A stretch of DNA of 43,222 bases from CAYONQ01 sp964405375 (GCA_964405375.1 CAYONQ010000012.1:1-43222), one strand, 5' to 3'; shown: positions 34,230 to 42,655, counted from the first letter of the stretch. The notes: generated by a model from the letters alone, not told the origin. Translations and numbers: made by a program.

Positions 34230-34388
34230 CTCAAACTGACCGATTTAATATACACAACTTGTTTAATTGCTTATCATATAAGAAGTTCAATCAATTGCCG
34301 ACGCAGTCGGCTTCAACGCACGAGATACGAAATACGAGCGACGAACGACGCTCAAACTGGCCCGTTTCGAAGAAACGGTCAGTTTGAG
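34230..34388. repeat. Palindromic repeat elements, CTCAAACTG/CAGTTTGAG family
   Basis: CTCAAACTGACCG appears as a single arm at 34230-34242. A near-perfect hairpin follows at 34351-34388, with CTCAAACTG and CAGTTTGAG as outer arms, matching CGTTTC/GAAACG inside and two mismatches between. The hairpin lies just beyond the 3' end of the minus-strand membrane protein gene. The same palindrome recurs at 35422-35449 on the other side of that gene. Confidence 0.6.
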
Positions 34389-34396
34389 TTACTTTC

Positions 34397-35173
34397 CTAT
34401 ATTACCTCCAGCCGGCGCAGAATGGCCCTCGCCCAACGCCCGCTGCGAATCTGCGAGAAGATAAGAAACAGCATCACCAGAACCCAGTAGCCGGTGAATC
34501 GCAGATAGTAAAGGATTGCCTCGAATATCCCCCTTGCCCCCGCAACACCAGAGGAACTGGATAAATCAGCGGGGCTGTACATCGCACCGGCAACTACGCC
34601 GCCAAAGAACTTCTGCCACGGCAAAAGCAGAACAAGAAAGGCCAGCGACAGGAAAAACGCCCTGGCAATATGGTTTATTCCGCCGAGCCGCCCCAGCAGT
34701 GACACCTTCAAGCTAAACAGCATTGTCAGACAGTAAAGTGCCGCCGTTAGTATAAGCACAAAATTTAAAAATCGAATAAGCCAGCTCAAATTCTCAAATC
34801 TTATGCCAAAGCGTGCCACGGCCTGTTGCGGTTCCGGCTGCTGCGGTTCCTGTGGGGCCGCTTTGGTCGGCTGGTTCGGCCCGGCCGCCACCTGCTTGGC
34901 GGCCTGCTGGATTTCGTCCGTTTCACCGGCCGGCTGCTCCACGGCCTCGACCGTCTTCTCCGCAGCCGCCGCCGCGACAGCAACTGAAGCACTTTCGGTC
35001 TCACCGGCTTTAACACAGCCGGTATCAACAAGCCAGAAGGACGCCTGCAGCAGAAGAAGGCATAAAACCGTGATGATAAATAAAAAGTTTTTCCACCCTC
35101 TGAATACACCAACCGCCTCAAGGCAATCGGTAGTGTCGAGTAAATTACTTTGTCTTTCCTGGTCTTCGTTCAT
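34397..35173 (-). CDS. Multi-pass membrane protein of unknown function
   Basis: A 258-aa protein. One TM helix lies near residues 29-49, then a low-complexity Ala/Glu/Pro/Gln region (~58-118, including PQEPQQPEPQQAVA). Three or four more TM helices follow (~128-155, 165-190, 215-245). The C-terminus is Arg-rich. GGAG lies nine bases before the ATG. The first TM ends near a cysteine (DTGCVK) but the sequence is not a clean lipobox. I do not recognise a family; it resembles small inner-membrane proteins with a periplasmic linker. Confidence 0.65.
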   Translation of the reverse strand: MNEDQERQSNLLDTTDCLEAVGVFRGWKNFLFIITVLCLLLLQASFWLVDTGCVKAGETESASVAVAAAAAEKTVEAVEQPAGETDEIQQAAKQVAAGPNQPTKAAPQEPQQPEPQQAVARFGIRFENLSWLIRFLNFVLILTAALYCLTMLFSLKVSLLGRLGGINHIARAFFLSLAFLVLLLPWQKFFGGVVAGAMYSPADLSSSSGVAGARGIFEAILYYLRFTGYWVLVMLFLIFSQIRSGRWARAILRRLEVI

Positions 35174-35590
35174 CTTTCAATCTCCCAAAATTTAGCATTC
35201 AGCCTATAGTTTTACTCCGTATCATAGCACCTCCCCGTTTCTAACCTGCTATAATTACCCAAACTAACTGATTTATCGCCATGAACCGATACAACCCATT
35301 AACTGATAAATAATTATGCAAAACAAAACCATGATGAACAACTAACAACGAACAGTGAAAATAGGCATCCCGACCCTGTCGGGGTTCCACAATTTTGCAT
35401 TTTTAACTTTGATTTTTGCACTCTCAAACTGGCCGTCGGTCAGTTTGAGGTATTATTATGTTTCACGGCCGGTATAAGTGCAAGAAATTTTATTACAACG
35501 GCCACAGAGAATAATCCATCATAAGAAGTGTCCTCTGGGGTTTACAGGCAGATTTTTCGAGATGCTGATAGCTTTTGTAAAAGACGATAG
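35174..35590. other. Intergenic region with palindromes
   Basis: About 417 bases. A small hairpin CCCGAC/GTCGGG with a three-base loop lies near 35373-35387. CTCAAACTG and CAGTTTGAG with a short loop lie at 35422-35449, the same palindrome family as at 34351-34388. No RNA gene or ORF is supported. Confidence 0.5.
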
Positions 35591-37249
35591 CTATTCCACC
35601 CGCCAATTATCGGCAAAAATGGCATAGTCGGCGAAATTGGCAAACTCGCTGCGGTTAAGGTCGCTGGGCACACACTCACCGGCGTCAAGCCAATAATCAA
35701 CGAACACCGCCAGGTCATTAAAATCCACCACCCAGTCGTTAGTCAAATCGGCGATACTACGCCAGTCAGCAGGTGATTTACTGGCTGTGGGCGTGCCGCC
35801 ATAATCGCCCATATTAATTCGGTTACCGTTGGGCATCGGCTCACTGCCTACCGGACAGCCGGGATTGCCCGCATCGATGCAGAGACTTGTATTGGCATCT
35901 ATAACCCAGCTTTCGCTGTTTGGGTCCCACCGACCTGCAGCAGATTGCAAATGATAGTCGCCATTGCACGGGTCGGCAAAACATGGGTCATTGCCGATGT
36001 TTCCAGCACCCGTCCAGCCACCCTGCACATTGCTGTAAGTAATCGTTATTGTCGAGCCATCCTTATCCACAACCTCATCGCCCCCATCCCATATAATACA
36101 GTTGGTTACCTCGACATTACTTGGACGCGACTGCTGGTAAGAATCGCAGGCCAGGGCATTCCCCTCAGGCGCCGAATTCCCGGCAAGCGTGCAGTTGATA
36201 AACGTCAAAGTGCTGTAGTTGCCACTGACTATCCCCCCGCCGTAGTTATCAGCCCGGTTCCCGATAAACAAGCACTTGCTAAAAGTCGAGCTACTATAGA
36301 GGTATCGGCCTGCACCGCCTTTGTATGCTGAATTCCCGCTGAAAGTGCAACCAGTCAACGTCGTGCTGTCGTTGTTGGTCTGCATCCCCCCGCCAAAATT
36401 GCCCGAGTTGTTGCTAAATGTGCAGTTAACAATCGTCGGACCACCTCCGCCGATTTCAGCTCCGCCACCTTGACCGGCCCAGTTGCCGGCGAAAATGCAG
36501 TTGTTCAGCGTTGTTGGGCTGCCCGTGCAGTACATGCCGCCACCGTGACCGGTGCCCGACGTGCCCGCCGAGTTTCTGCTGAATGTGCAGTTAGTAAACG
36601 TTGAGTTGCCTATACAGTTGTACGCCCCGCCGCCATCCCATCTGGCTGAGTTCTCGCTGAATGTGCAGTTATTCAGGGTTGGGCTGCCGGAGTCGTTATA
36701 CATACCGCCACCATCAGACCTCGGGTCATTTAAACAGGGGTCATTTGCATTGCCGGCGGTGATGGTAAGGCCGTCCAGCACGGCAGTTTCATCGGTTCCG
36801 CTACTGGTAACAACGTGGTAACTGTTCTCAGCCCGGCTGGGTTCGTAGAGCAAGTCAAGAAGGTCGTTCACATCAACATCGTTGCCATCTAAGTCACCAC
36901 TCAGCGTAGTTTCATACAGTTCAACATCCCGGGCATTGGGGTCTGGTTCGCCGAAACCAGCGTAGCCGCCGCAGACAGCCACACCGTTGATAAGCTGAAA
37001 AGTAGCATCCCTATCATCGGTACCGTTTGGTTCGGCTGAGTTACTATCGGGCGTGTAGATTCCCTCCGCTACACGTACTTCATCGCCGTATTGAGCAACA
37101 GCTAAGGCATCTTGAAGATATTTGTACGCATGGGTCCAACTCGAACCATTTTGTGCTGGACCCGGAGCATCGTCATCAACGGTGATTATTCCCCCTTCAC
37201 AGGGGGCCGTTAACAATAAAAACGCAAGAATAAAGGTTGCCCTTCTCAT
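35591..37249 (-). CDS. Secreted right-handed beta-helix protein with dockerin-like C-terminus
   Basis: A 552-aa exported protein. A signal peptide spans residues ~1-19. Residues ~20-110 are the GIITVDDDAPGPAQNGSSWT type opening common to choice-of-anchor-Q/POMP proteins. The middle (~185-370) carries repeated NNCTFSxNSAxxGGGxY units, each a beta-helix rung. The C-terminus has two EF-hand-like segments, DLTNDWVVDFNDLAVFVDYW and DLNRSEFANFADYAIFADNW, resembling dockerin repeats found in large numbers in Phycisphaerae. Such proteins are presumed cell-surface or polysaccharide-related, but no catalytic residues are obvious. Confidence 0.88.
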   Translation of the reverse strand: MRRATFILAFLLLTAPCEGGIITVDDDAPGPAQNGSSWTHAYKYLQDALAVAQYGDEVRVAEGIYTPDSNSAEPNGTDDRDATFQLINGVAVCGGYAGFGEPDPNARDVELYETTLSGDLDGNDVDVNDLLDLLYEPSRAENSYHVVTSSGTDETAVLDGLTITAGNANDPCLNDPRSDGGGMYNDSGSPTLNNCTFSENSARWDGGGAYNCIGNSTFTNCTFSRNSAGTSGTGHGGGMYCTGSPTTLNNCIFAGNWAGQGGGAEIGGGGPTIVNCTFSNNSGNFGGGMQTNNDSTTLTGCTFSGNSAYKGGAGRYLYSSSTFSKCLFIGNRADNYGGGIVSGNYSTLTFINCTLAGNSAPEGNALACDSYQQSRPSNVEVTNCIIWDGGDEVVDKDGSTITITYSNVQGGWTGAGNIGNDPCFADPCNGDYHLQSAAGRWDPNSESWVIDANTSLCIDAGNPGCPVGSEPMPNGNRINMGDYGGTPTASKSPADWRSIADLTNDWVVDFNDLAVFVDYWLDAGECVPSDLNRSEFANFADYAIFADNWRVE

Positions 37250-37382
37250 TTTTTACAGACCGCAAGATAGAGAAATAAGCGCTTAAGATGAGCGTATAAT
37301 TATACCAAATTACCTGTCTTTTGTCCAGAAAATTATTCTGCGATAACTGTCCCAAGGATTGTGGGGGAATTTTCAGGGAGCA

Positions 37383-37414
37383 TCCTTAATTGCTGGTTAT
37401 TAAGGAATTTTTTT
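37383..37414 (+). terminator. Rho-independent terminator upstream of tilS
   Basis: TCCTTAAT (37383-37390) and ATTAAGGA (37399-37406) form an eight-bp stem with an eight-base loop, followed by seven T (37408-37414). It points along the plus strand, but no plus-strand gene precedes it: the beta-helix gene runs the other way. It may be a leader attenuator for tilS or the end of a short untranslated RNA. Confidence 0.6.
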
Positions 37415-37458
37415 GTAAAATTAAAGGTTATTAACGGTAGTCAGTCGTTGGACTTAGA

Positions 37459-38946
37459 ATGCTGACCAAATTTGAAAACAAGGTAGCTGGTTTTATCAGA
37501 AACAACGAGCTTCTCGGCCCGGCGGATAAGGTCTTGCTGGCCGTCTCAGGCGGGGCCGACTCGATGGCCCTTTTATATACGTTCTGCGCGCTGAGGTCCG
37601 AGGGTGTTTTAAGCGGCGATTGCCTCTGCGCCCATATAAATCATCAGTTAAGAGGTTCTGAAAGTGACGGCGACGAGGATTTTGTCATCGCTCAGTCGCG
37701 CACCTTAAACCTGCCCATAGCAACAAAACGTCTGGATGTGCGCGAGTTTGCACGTAAAAACAAGCTGTCGATTGAGACGGCTGCCCGCAAACTGCGCATT
37801 GAAACTTTACTGGATATTGCAGAAGCCGATAATTGTAATTTCATAGCTGCCGCCCACCAAAAAAACGACAACGCCGAGACAGTTCTGCAGCGATTGGCCC
37901 GGGGGACGGGCTTTCGCGGTCTCGGCGGAATCTGGCCAGTGCGAAGTTTCACCAATAGTAAAGTTAAGTTTGTAAGGCCGTTATTGTGCGCCAGCCGAGA
38001 TGAGATTATCGAGTATTTACAGCAGCGAAATCTGAAATGGCGAAAAGACCACACCAATGAAGACTGCACATACAGGCGAAACTATATTCGGCACAAGTTA
38101 ATTCCGGCCCTACAGCAGGATTGCAGAGATTCTATCGTAGAGCAGTTGTTTGATTTGTCCCAATCGGCTCAGCGATTTTATAATTTGATTTGCAGCAGCG
38201 CGGAGACTATCTGGGGGCAGTTGGCTGATTGCAGCGGTGATAAGGTTGCGCTGGATTTGAGTGAGTTTTCAGGCCAGCCGAAACCGGTAAAGGTCGAGCT
38301 GATTCGACGAAGTTTGACTGCTATCGGCAGTGGCGAGAGAGATTTGGCGCAGGGTCATTACGAAAGGATATTGCAGTTAGCACAACAGAGCGTCAGCGGT
38401 AAAGGAATCGAATTACCGGGCAGTTTCATAGTCCGCCGTGAATACGGAAAATTGATTTTTGCCCACCTCCTTAAAAAAGAACCGCTCAAAGAGCAAACCG
38501 ACGAAGGCAAAGAGCTGAAAGTCCCGGGCCAAACAAGGTTTGGCGAGCATCTAATAACAGCTAAAGTTTTAGACGCTGAAGAAGACGCTGAAGAAGACGC
38601 TGAAGAAGACGCTGAAGAAGACGCTGAAGAGAAAGCGATTAAGAAGCTCAAGGCAAAAAAAGGCAAATATGTTGAGTGCTTTGATTTGGACAAAGTGAAG
38701 TTGCCGTTGATTGTTCGTCTTCGTCGGCCCGGCGATAAGTTCTGGCCTTTAGGTCTGCCGGCGGAGAAAAAGGTCGGCAAGTTTCTGACCGCTGCGAAAA
38801 TACCGCAGGAACTCCGGCGGAAGCTGCTTATTGTTACCGATACCGAGAAGATAATCTGGGTTTGGCCGATTCGAATATGTGAACAGACCAGGCTTACCGC
38901 CAGGACCCGAAAAATCCTTCAATTGCGAATAGTGGATAGTTGTTAG
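37459..38946 (+). CDS. tilS: tRNA(Ile)-lysidine synthase
   Basis: TilS attaches lysine to C34 of tRNA-Ile2 (CAU anticodon), changing its codon and amino-acid identity. The ATP PP-loop is SGGADSM (30-36). Further family marks are AHINHQLRG, the AAHQKNDNAETVLQRLARG block and RRNYIRHKLIPAL. The C-terminal domain (RLRRPGDKFWPLG to the end) is intact. At 495 aa it is longer than most, partly because five tandem 12-bp units encode an acidic run of DAEE repeats at about residues 372-391, in the linker before the C-terminal domain. Confidence 0.93.
   Translation: MLTKFENKVAGFIRNNELLGPADKVLLAVSGGADSMALLYTFCALRSEGVLSGDCLCAHINHQLRGSESDGDEDFVIAQSRTLNLPIATKRLDVREFARKNKLSIETAARKLRIETLLDIAEADNCNFIAAAHQKNDNAETVLQRLARGTGFRGLGGIWPVRSFTNSKVKFVRPLLCASRDEIIEYLQQRNLKWRKDHTNEDCTYRRNYIRHKLIPALQQDCRDSIVEQLFDLSQSAQRFYNLICSSAETIWGQLADCSGDKVALDLSEFSGQPKPVKVELIRRSLTAIGSGERDLAQGHYERILQLAQQSVSGKGIELPGSFIVRREYGKLIFAHLLKKEPLKEQTDEGKELKVPGQTRFGEHLITAKVLDAEEDAEEDAEEDAEEDAEEKAIKKLKAKKGKYVECFDLDKVKLPLIVRLRRPGDKFWPLGLPAEKKVGKFLTAAKIPQELRRKLLIVTDTEKIIWVWPIRICEQTRLTARTRKILQLRIVDSC
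38572..38631 (+). repeat. In-frame 12-bp tandem repeat within tilS
   Basis: Five consecutive copies of GACGCTGAAGAA (the last ending GAG), translating to repeated Asp-Ala-Glu-Glu. Four copies are identical, so the array is likely recent or prone to slippage. Confidence 0.95.
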
Positions 38947-38997
38947 TGAATAATGTGTTGTGCGTTTTCTTGAGGCGAAAAACTGCGATAACGATGC

Positions 38998-39153
38998 CGA
39001 AAGCACCACCACACTGCCCAGCCCATCAAAGTGATAATAATATACGGCATTGCTGTCTGCAACGTCTATCATACAAATCGGCTCATCTATGCCTGGGCCG
39101 TAAATGAACCTTCGCAAAAGCGTATCGCTGCCGTCGAGTCGGTGAACTTTCAT
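38998..39153 (-). pseudogene. RHS/YD-repeat protein fragment
   Basis: On the minus strand the frame reads LLRRFIYGPGIDEPICMID, then AVYYYHFDGLGSVV, typical RHS core repeats. After LGSVVVLS the match stops and the frame runs on antisense to the end of tilS. The 52-codon piece has no intact start region and no C-terminal toxin or core, so it is a remnant of a large RHS gene. Confidence 0.75.
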
Positions 39154-39309
39154 TTGTTGAGTGTAATGAGCTGGTTATTTTGTCAGACATTTGTTTGGCA
39201 CTGGGCGATACACCGCCTATATCCAAACACAAACTTATTAAATTCAGCATCCATTGTAGGCGGAAGGCGGGGTAAAAGAAAGCAAAATGAACAGCAGTAA
39301 GCAAAAAAC

Positions 39310-39369
39310 AGATAAAGGGATAGGCAGAATTGCCGAAGAGCGGAGACCCTGTCCGCCTGCCCTTTATCT
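39310..39369. repeat. Structured inverted repeat at the edge of the AT-rich region
   Basis: AGATAAAGGG (39310-39319) pairs with CCCTTTATCT (39360-39369). Between them two smaller hairpins are possible, GGCA/TGCC and GCGGA/TCCGC, giving a three-way-junction shape. T-rich runs follow on both strands (TTTTATT on plus, TTTTTTG on minus), so it could terminate transcription both ways. It lies between the RHS remnant and the replication-initiator-like gene. Confidence 0.55.
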
Positions 39370-39404
39370 TTTATTAACGCAGGGATTGTTTGAGGGAAAC
39401 AATA

Positions 39405-40697
39405 ATGAAGAAGAAACGCAAACACAAACGTAAGATAAAACGGACACTGGCACGGAACATCACAAGACGGGCAAAAGCCAGAGGAGAAGAGTTAAAAGAC
39501 AGCCCCCACTTCAAGCACAAACATAAATCTAAACGCAAACCCGAACACAAACGCAGACTTCACTTCACCAAAGGTATCCGTCCCGTAGTTATCTCTAAAG
39601 CTACCAGTGATGAATTTCTAAACTTGCCAGCAAAAGACAGAACCAACACCGAGGCACTGTTTTGGTTTTATTGTTATACAGCAGCTTGGCAAAAAACGAA
39701 TCAACCGCACGCCACTGACGAGTATGTTTCGGGGGTAGTGGAGGAAGGTGGAGAGAGAAATGGATTAGGATGGGATAGAGGTAAAGTAGCACGCTACCGG
39801 AAGATACTGCAAGGTATGGGACGGATAGAAAGACTTATAGACGGCGTAACTGGCAAGACATATATCAAAATCAACTTCTATCATCATAATGAAGTTATAC
39901 AAGATGCACTACTAAGAAACGTGACGGAAGTAATAATAGGGTTTCAGGTTAGGAACCAGGATAAGGAAATACGTTTGCTGAGGGGCTTGCTGTTAAAAGC
40001 ATTGGATAAAGGTTATGTATTTACAGAAGATGAAAAAAGTCAAATAGAAAAAGCAAAAAGAGGGGTTACACTTATTAAATGGGAGCCAAAAGTTCTAAAA
40101 CCAATTGCCGGAGCAACCGTCAAAAAGTCTAACAAATCCAAAATAGCCAACTCTGGGAAAACCCGACCTGACTTTAATAAGTCCAAAATAGTCAACTCGG
40201 GGAAAGTCAACTCGGGGTTTCCCGACACAAATGCTTATAGGGCTAATACTCAAAATGCTTATAAAGATAATACTGTCGTGGATGAATCCACGACGGAGCG
40301 TTCTTCGACTTCGTCTCGTATGGGAAGTAAAGTAAGTAAGTTTGATAAGTTATCTGCCAGTAAACTGCATAAAGCCCTCCAAGTAAAAAAGAAGATATAC
40401 AGGAAAGTAAATAAAAGACAGTGGATACTCCAGTTCAAGAAGTTACGGATTGATGATGGAGTAAAGAAGAAGGACATCAAAGAAGTATTAAGCTGGTATA
40501 TCCGCCATATCGGAGAAGAGTTTGTTCCGCAAGCATATTCAGCCAAATCTTTCAGAGAAAAGTTTGACCAGATATTTGCTGCTATGGAACAAGGCAATAA
40601 AGGTAAGGGAGAACCCGAGGATTTCCCAGTCAGAATAATTAAGAAAACTGACGATGAAGAGGTTTTTGAAATAGATTATGGAAGGATTGATAATTGA
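39405..40697 (+). CDS. Replication-initiator-like / DnaD-like protein of a mobile element
   Basis: A 430-aa basic protein. The first ~55 residues are dense in Lys, Arg and His (KKKRKHKRKIKR). Residues ~65-165 look like a winged-helix domain (ALFWFYCYTAAWQKTN, then WDRGKVARYRKILQGMGRI). A low-complexity region (~235-310) holds repeated KSKIxNSGK units. The C-terminal helical part (DIKEVLSWYIRHIGEEF, AKSFREKFDQIFAAM) resembles DnaD-like or phage replication proteins. The ATG at 39405 follows GAGGGAA; a TTG five codons upstream is less likely. Codon use and AT content differ from the upstream genes. The function is inferred from architecture only. Confidence 0.6.
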   Translation: MKKKRKHKRKIKRTLARNITRRAKARGEELKDSPHFKHKHKSKRKPEHKRRLHFTKGIRPVVISKATSDEFLNLPAKDRTNTEALFWFYCYTAAWQKTNQPHATDEYVSGVVEEGGERNGLGWDRGKVARYRKILQGMGRIERLIDGVTGKTYIKINFYHHNEVIQDALLRNVTEVIIGFQVRNQDKEIRLLRGLLLKALDKGYVFTEDEKSQIEKAKRGVTLIKWEPKVLKPIAGATVKKSNKSKIANSGKTRPDFNKSKIVNSGKVNSGFPDTNAYRANTQNAYKDNTVVDESTTERSSTSSRMGSKVSKFDKLSASKLHKALQVKKKIYRKVNKRQWILQFKKLRIDDGVKKKDIKEVLSWYIRHIGEEFVPQAYSAKSFREKFDQIFAAMEQGNKGKGEPEDFPVRIIKKTDDEEVFEIDYGRIDN

Positions 40698-40710
40698 AAG
40701 GAATTGTAGA

Positions 40711-40797
40711 ATGAAACATTTTGTTAGGGAAAGGCGAAAAGCGGAACGAAGAAGAAGAAAAAGTAGTAAAGGTAAGAAACGAACAAACACCAAATAA
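40711..40797 (+). CDS. 28-aa arginine/lysine-rich peptide
   Basis: A short ORF, MKHFVRERRKAERRRRKSSK followed by GKKRTNTK. More than half the residues are Arg or Lys. AAAGGA lies nine bases before the ATG, and it begins 13 bases after the preceding gene's stop, which favours expression. It could be a small nucleic-acid-binding peptide or a chance frame. Confidence 0.4.
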   Translation: MKHFVRERRKAERRRRKSSKGKKRTNTK

Positions 40798-40880
40798 TAA
40801 AATGAAAAAAGCACTTGGTGACATTCAAAACAGGTTCTCTCCAAAAATACTCCATATTTACCCAAATCCATCCCTTTATA

Positions 40881-40945
40881 ACCCTATTTAACCCTCTATG
40901 TCCTCCCGTAGTGGATTATATCACCCTAACCTCGCCTATTACCCT
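40881..40945. repeat. Iteron-like ACCCT direct repeats
   Basis: ACCCT occurs at 40881, 40891, 40923 and 40941, mostly as (T)AACCCTA or TACCCTAA in an AT-rich setting. The cluster lies about 180 bases after the initiator-like gene, where an element's replication origin could be. Confidence 0.35.
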
Positions 40946-41053
40946 AATTTTCGGAGATGCCCCGTTAAAACCAACCACAGACGTTATTCTTAAAATACTG
41001 TAATACTGAGAATTTTGGAGTAAAAAAGTGCCTCTACATTGTTCAATCAATTT

Positions 41054-41061
41054 GCTATAAT
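41054..41061 (+). promoter_or_regulatory. Possible extended -10 promoter of the defence operon
   Basis: The sequence TTTGCTATAAT contains TG one base before a perfect TATAAT (41056-41061), with no good -35 at 17 bases. The ATG at 41070 is only nine bases downstream, so the transcript would be leaderless or nearly so. Confidence 0.45.
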
Positions 41062-41069
41062 TGATAACT

Positions 41070-41216
41070 ATGAAACCGATGCTTGAACACGAACCGAATT
41101 TTTGGAAACGACTATGGCGTTTTTTTATACTGACTGTTATACTGGCGATAGGCGTTTGGCTTTGTTGGTTGTATGCAACTTATTTACCATCAGAGGATGA
41201 GTTGATAGGATGGTGA
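41070..41216 (+). CDS. 48-aa single-TM protein at the head of the SLATT operon
   Basis: MKPMLEHEPNFWKRLWRF leads into one TM helix (about residues 17-37, FFILTVILAIGVWLCWLY) and a short acidic tail (PSEDELIGW). It stops 13 bases before the SLATT start codon. The ATG has no Shine-Dalgarno but lies just after an extended -10 box. It may be an accessory or inhibitor of the membrane effector; there is no family match I can name. Confidence 0.5.
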   Translation: MKPMLEHEPNFWKRLWRFFILTVILAIGVWLCWLYATYLPSEDELIGW

Positions 41217-41229
41217 AATTCGGTTAAAA

Positions 41230-41736
41230 ATGGAAGACGGGAAAAATACAATTCAAGAAGTTAACCAATTTAGAATAGATTGTATGTATGGCAAGAAAAA
41301 GCATTACAACGCCAGACATAGATATGAGAGTTATCATAGAAATCTTGGTATTGCCATTGTCGTTTTAACTGCTTTTATGGGAACTTCTGTTTATTACTCG
41401 CTTTCAGAAGGCCAATGTTTGTTAGCAAAGATTGTTGTGAGTATTTTGACGGTAATCATAGTTGTTCTTGTAGCACTTCAAACATACTTGAACTTTGAAA
41501 AAAGGGCATTAGACCATAAAGTTACAGCAGATAAATACCTGTGGTTAATGAAAGAAGCACAGAGATTGTCATCTTACTATAAAGACGGTAGTAAGACATT
41601 AGATGAAGTTCAGAAAAAACTCGAAGGATTGTATGAAGCAGTAAAAGATATTCAGAGAGATGAGCCAGAGACTTCGCCGACAGATTACAAAAAGGCACAG
41701 GATGGAGTTAAAAATGGAGAAGAGTCGTATTCTTAA
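41230..41736 (+). CDS. SLATT domain membrane effector
   Basis: A 168-aa protein with the SLATT layout: an N-terminal cytoplasmic helix (YGKKKHYNARHRYESYHRN), two adjacent TM helices (about 38-60 and 66-88), then a long cytoplasmic helix starting NFEKRALDHKVTADKYLWL. SLATT proteins are predicted pore-forming effectors that work beside nucleotide-sensing or nucleotide-synthesising partners in bacterial conflict systems. The coding region overlaps the start of the CD-NTase gene by about 23 bases, showing coupled expression. On phage infection it would be expected to disrupt the membrane once activated by a cyclic nucleotide. Confidence 0.85.
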   Translation: MEDGKNTIQEVNQFRIDCMYGKKKHYNARHRYESYHRNLGIAIVVLTAFMGTSVYYSLSEGQCLLAKIVVSILTVIIVVLVALQTYLNFEKRALDHKVTADKYLWLMKEAQRLSSYYKDGSKTLDEVQKKLEGLYEAVKDIQRDEPETSPTDYKKAQDGVKNGEESYS

Positions 41737-42655
41737 AGCATTTCCGATTTCGCCTCCATATTTGAGAGCGAAAAAAAGTGTCCTTGAAGAATTTGATAGG
41801 TTCCACTCAAGAATAGAACTTACGGGAGTTGAGAAAACTGCTATTTCAATAAGTCACAATAACATTCGTGATATTCTAAAGAATTCTACCGAAATCAAAG
41901 TTATAGATAGCTTCTTGACAGGTTCTTATGCCCGTCAAACTATGATAAGGCCTCTAAAAGATGTTGATTTTTTTGTGAAGATGCATTATGGGGAACACAA
42001 GAACGATAAGCCAGTGGTGCTTCTGAGTAAAATTCGCAAAATTTTATCTAAAGCCAATCCCAAAACTCCAATCTCAGTAAGTCCCCCTTGTGTTAGAGTG
42101 AAATTTGGATATTGTCATTTTGAGGTAGTGCCCGCTTTCGGTATTGAAGATAATGAGGATTTATTTGAGATACCCACCGAAAGGGGTGGGGATTGGCAAC
42201 CTACTTTCCCAAAGATACCTGATAAATGGATGACTGAACAAAACAAAAAATCAGAAGGTCTGTTTATACCTACAATAAAAATGCTAAAGCGATGGAGAGA
42301 TATTCGTTGTAGTTTTTTACGCTCTTTTCATCTTGAAATGCTTACAAGAATGGCATTCGATTATTATATGATTGATAATTATGCTGAGGGGGTATATGCA
42401 TTTTTTGAAATCTCATATAAGCTATTTGAAATTTATAAAAAAACACCATTTATTAAAGAACCAGGTCGGGATGGAGTTTATGTTGACCAGTATCTATATG
42501 ATGAACCTTCAAAATTATTGAATGTGAGAGTGAAAACCAAACGCTATCTTTCACTTGCCAACAAAGCTTTTAATTATATGAAGAAAGGACAAATTGGTGC
42601 AGCAAAGAATATTTGGAGGCGAATATTAGGACCTGATTATCACATAACTCCGTAG
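41714..42655 (+). CDS. CD-NTase (SMODS-family cyclic oligonucleotide synthase)
   Basis: A 313-aa nucleotidyltransferase. The polymerase-beta-like motif is GSYARQTMIRPLKDVDFFV, with G70-S71 and the metal-binding pair D83 and D85. The third carboxylate position reads CHFEVVPAF, i.e. E137 rather than Asp. The C-terminal helical domain contains IKMLKRWRD and SFHLEMLTRMAF, as in SMODS enzymes. Family members make cyclic di- or trinucleotides or linear oligonucleotides on sensing phage. GGAG lies six bases before the ATG at 41714; an earlier ATG at 41702 is also possible. It overlaps the SLATT gene and precedes a zinc-ribbon gene. Confidence 0.88.
   Translation: MEKSRILKAFPISPPYLRAKKSVLEEFDRFHSRIELTGVEKTAISISHNNIRDILKNSTEIKVIDSFLTGSYARQTMIRPLKDVDFFVKMHYGEHKNDKPVVLLSKIRKILSKANPKTPISVSPPCVRVKFGYCHFEVVPAFGIEDNEDLFEIPTERGGDWQPTFPKIPDKWMTEQNKKSEGLFIPTIKMLKRWRDIRCSFLRSFHLEMLTRMAFDYYMIDNYAEGVYAFFEISYKLFEIYKKTPFIKEPGRDGVYVDQYLYDEPSKLLNVRVKTKRYLSLANKAFNYMKKGQIGAAKNIWRRILGPDYHITP

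Noticed and set aside
38572..38631. CRISPR array
   Set aside because: The 12-bp repeats are contiguous, in frame and have no spacers.
38358..38780. Minus-strand ORF with SSASSSASS repeats
   Set aside because: It is the antisense reading of the tilS tandem repeat.
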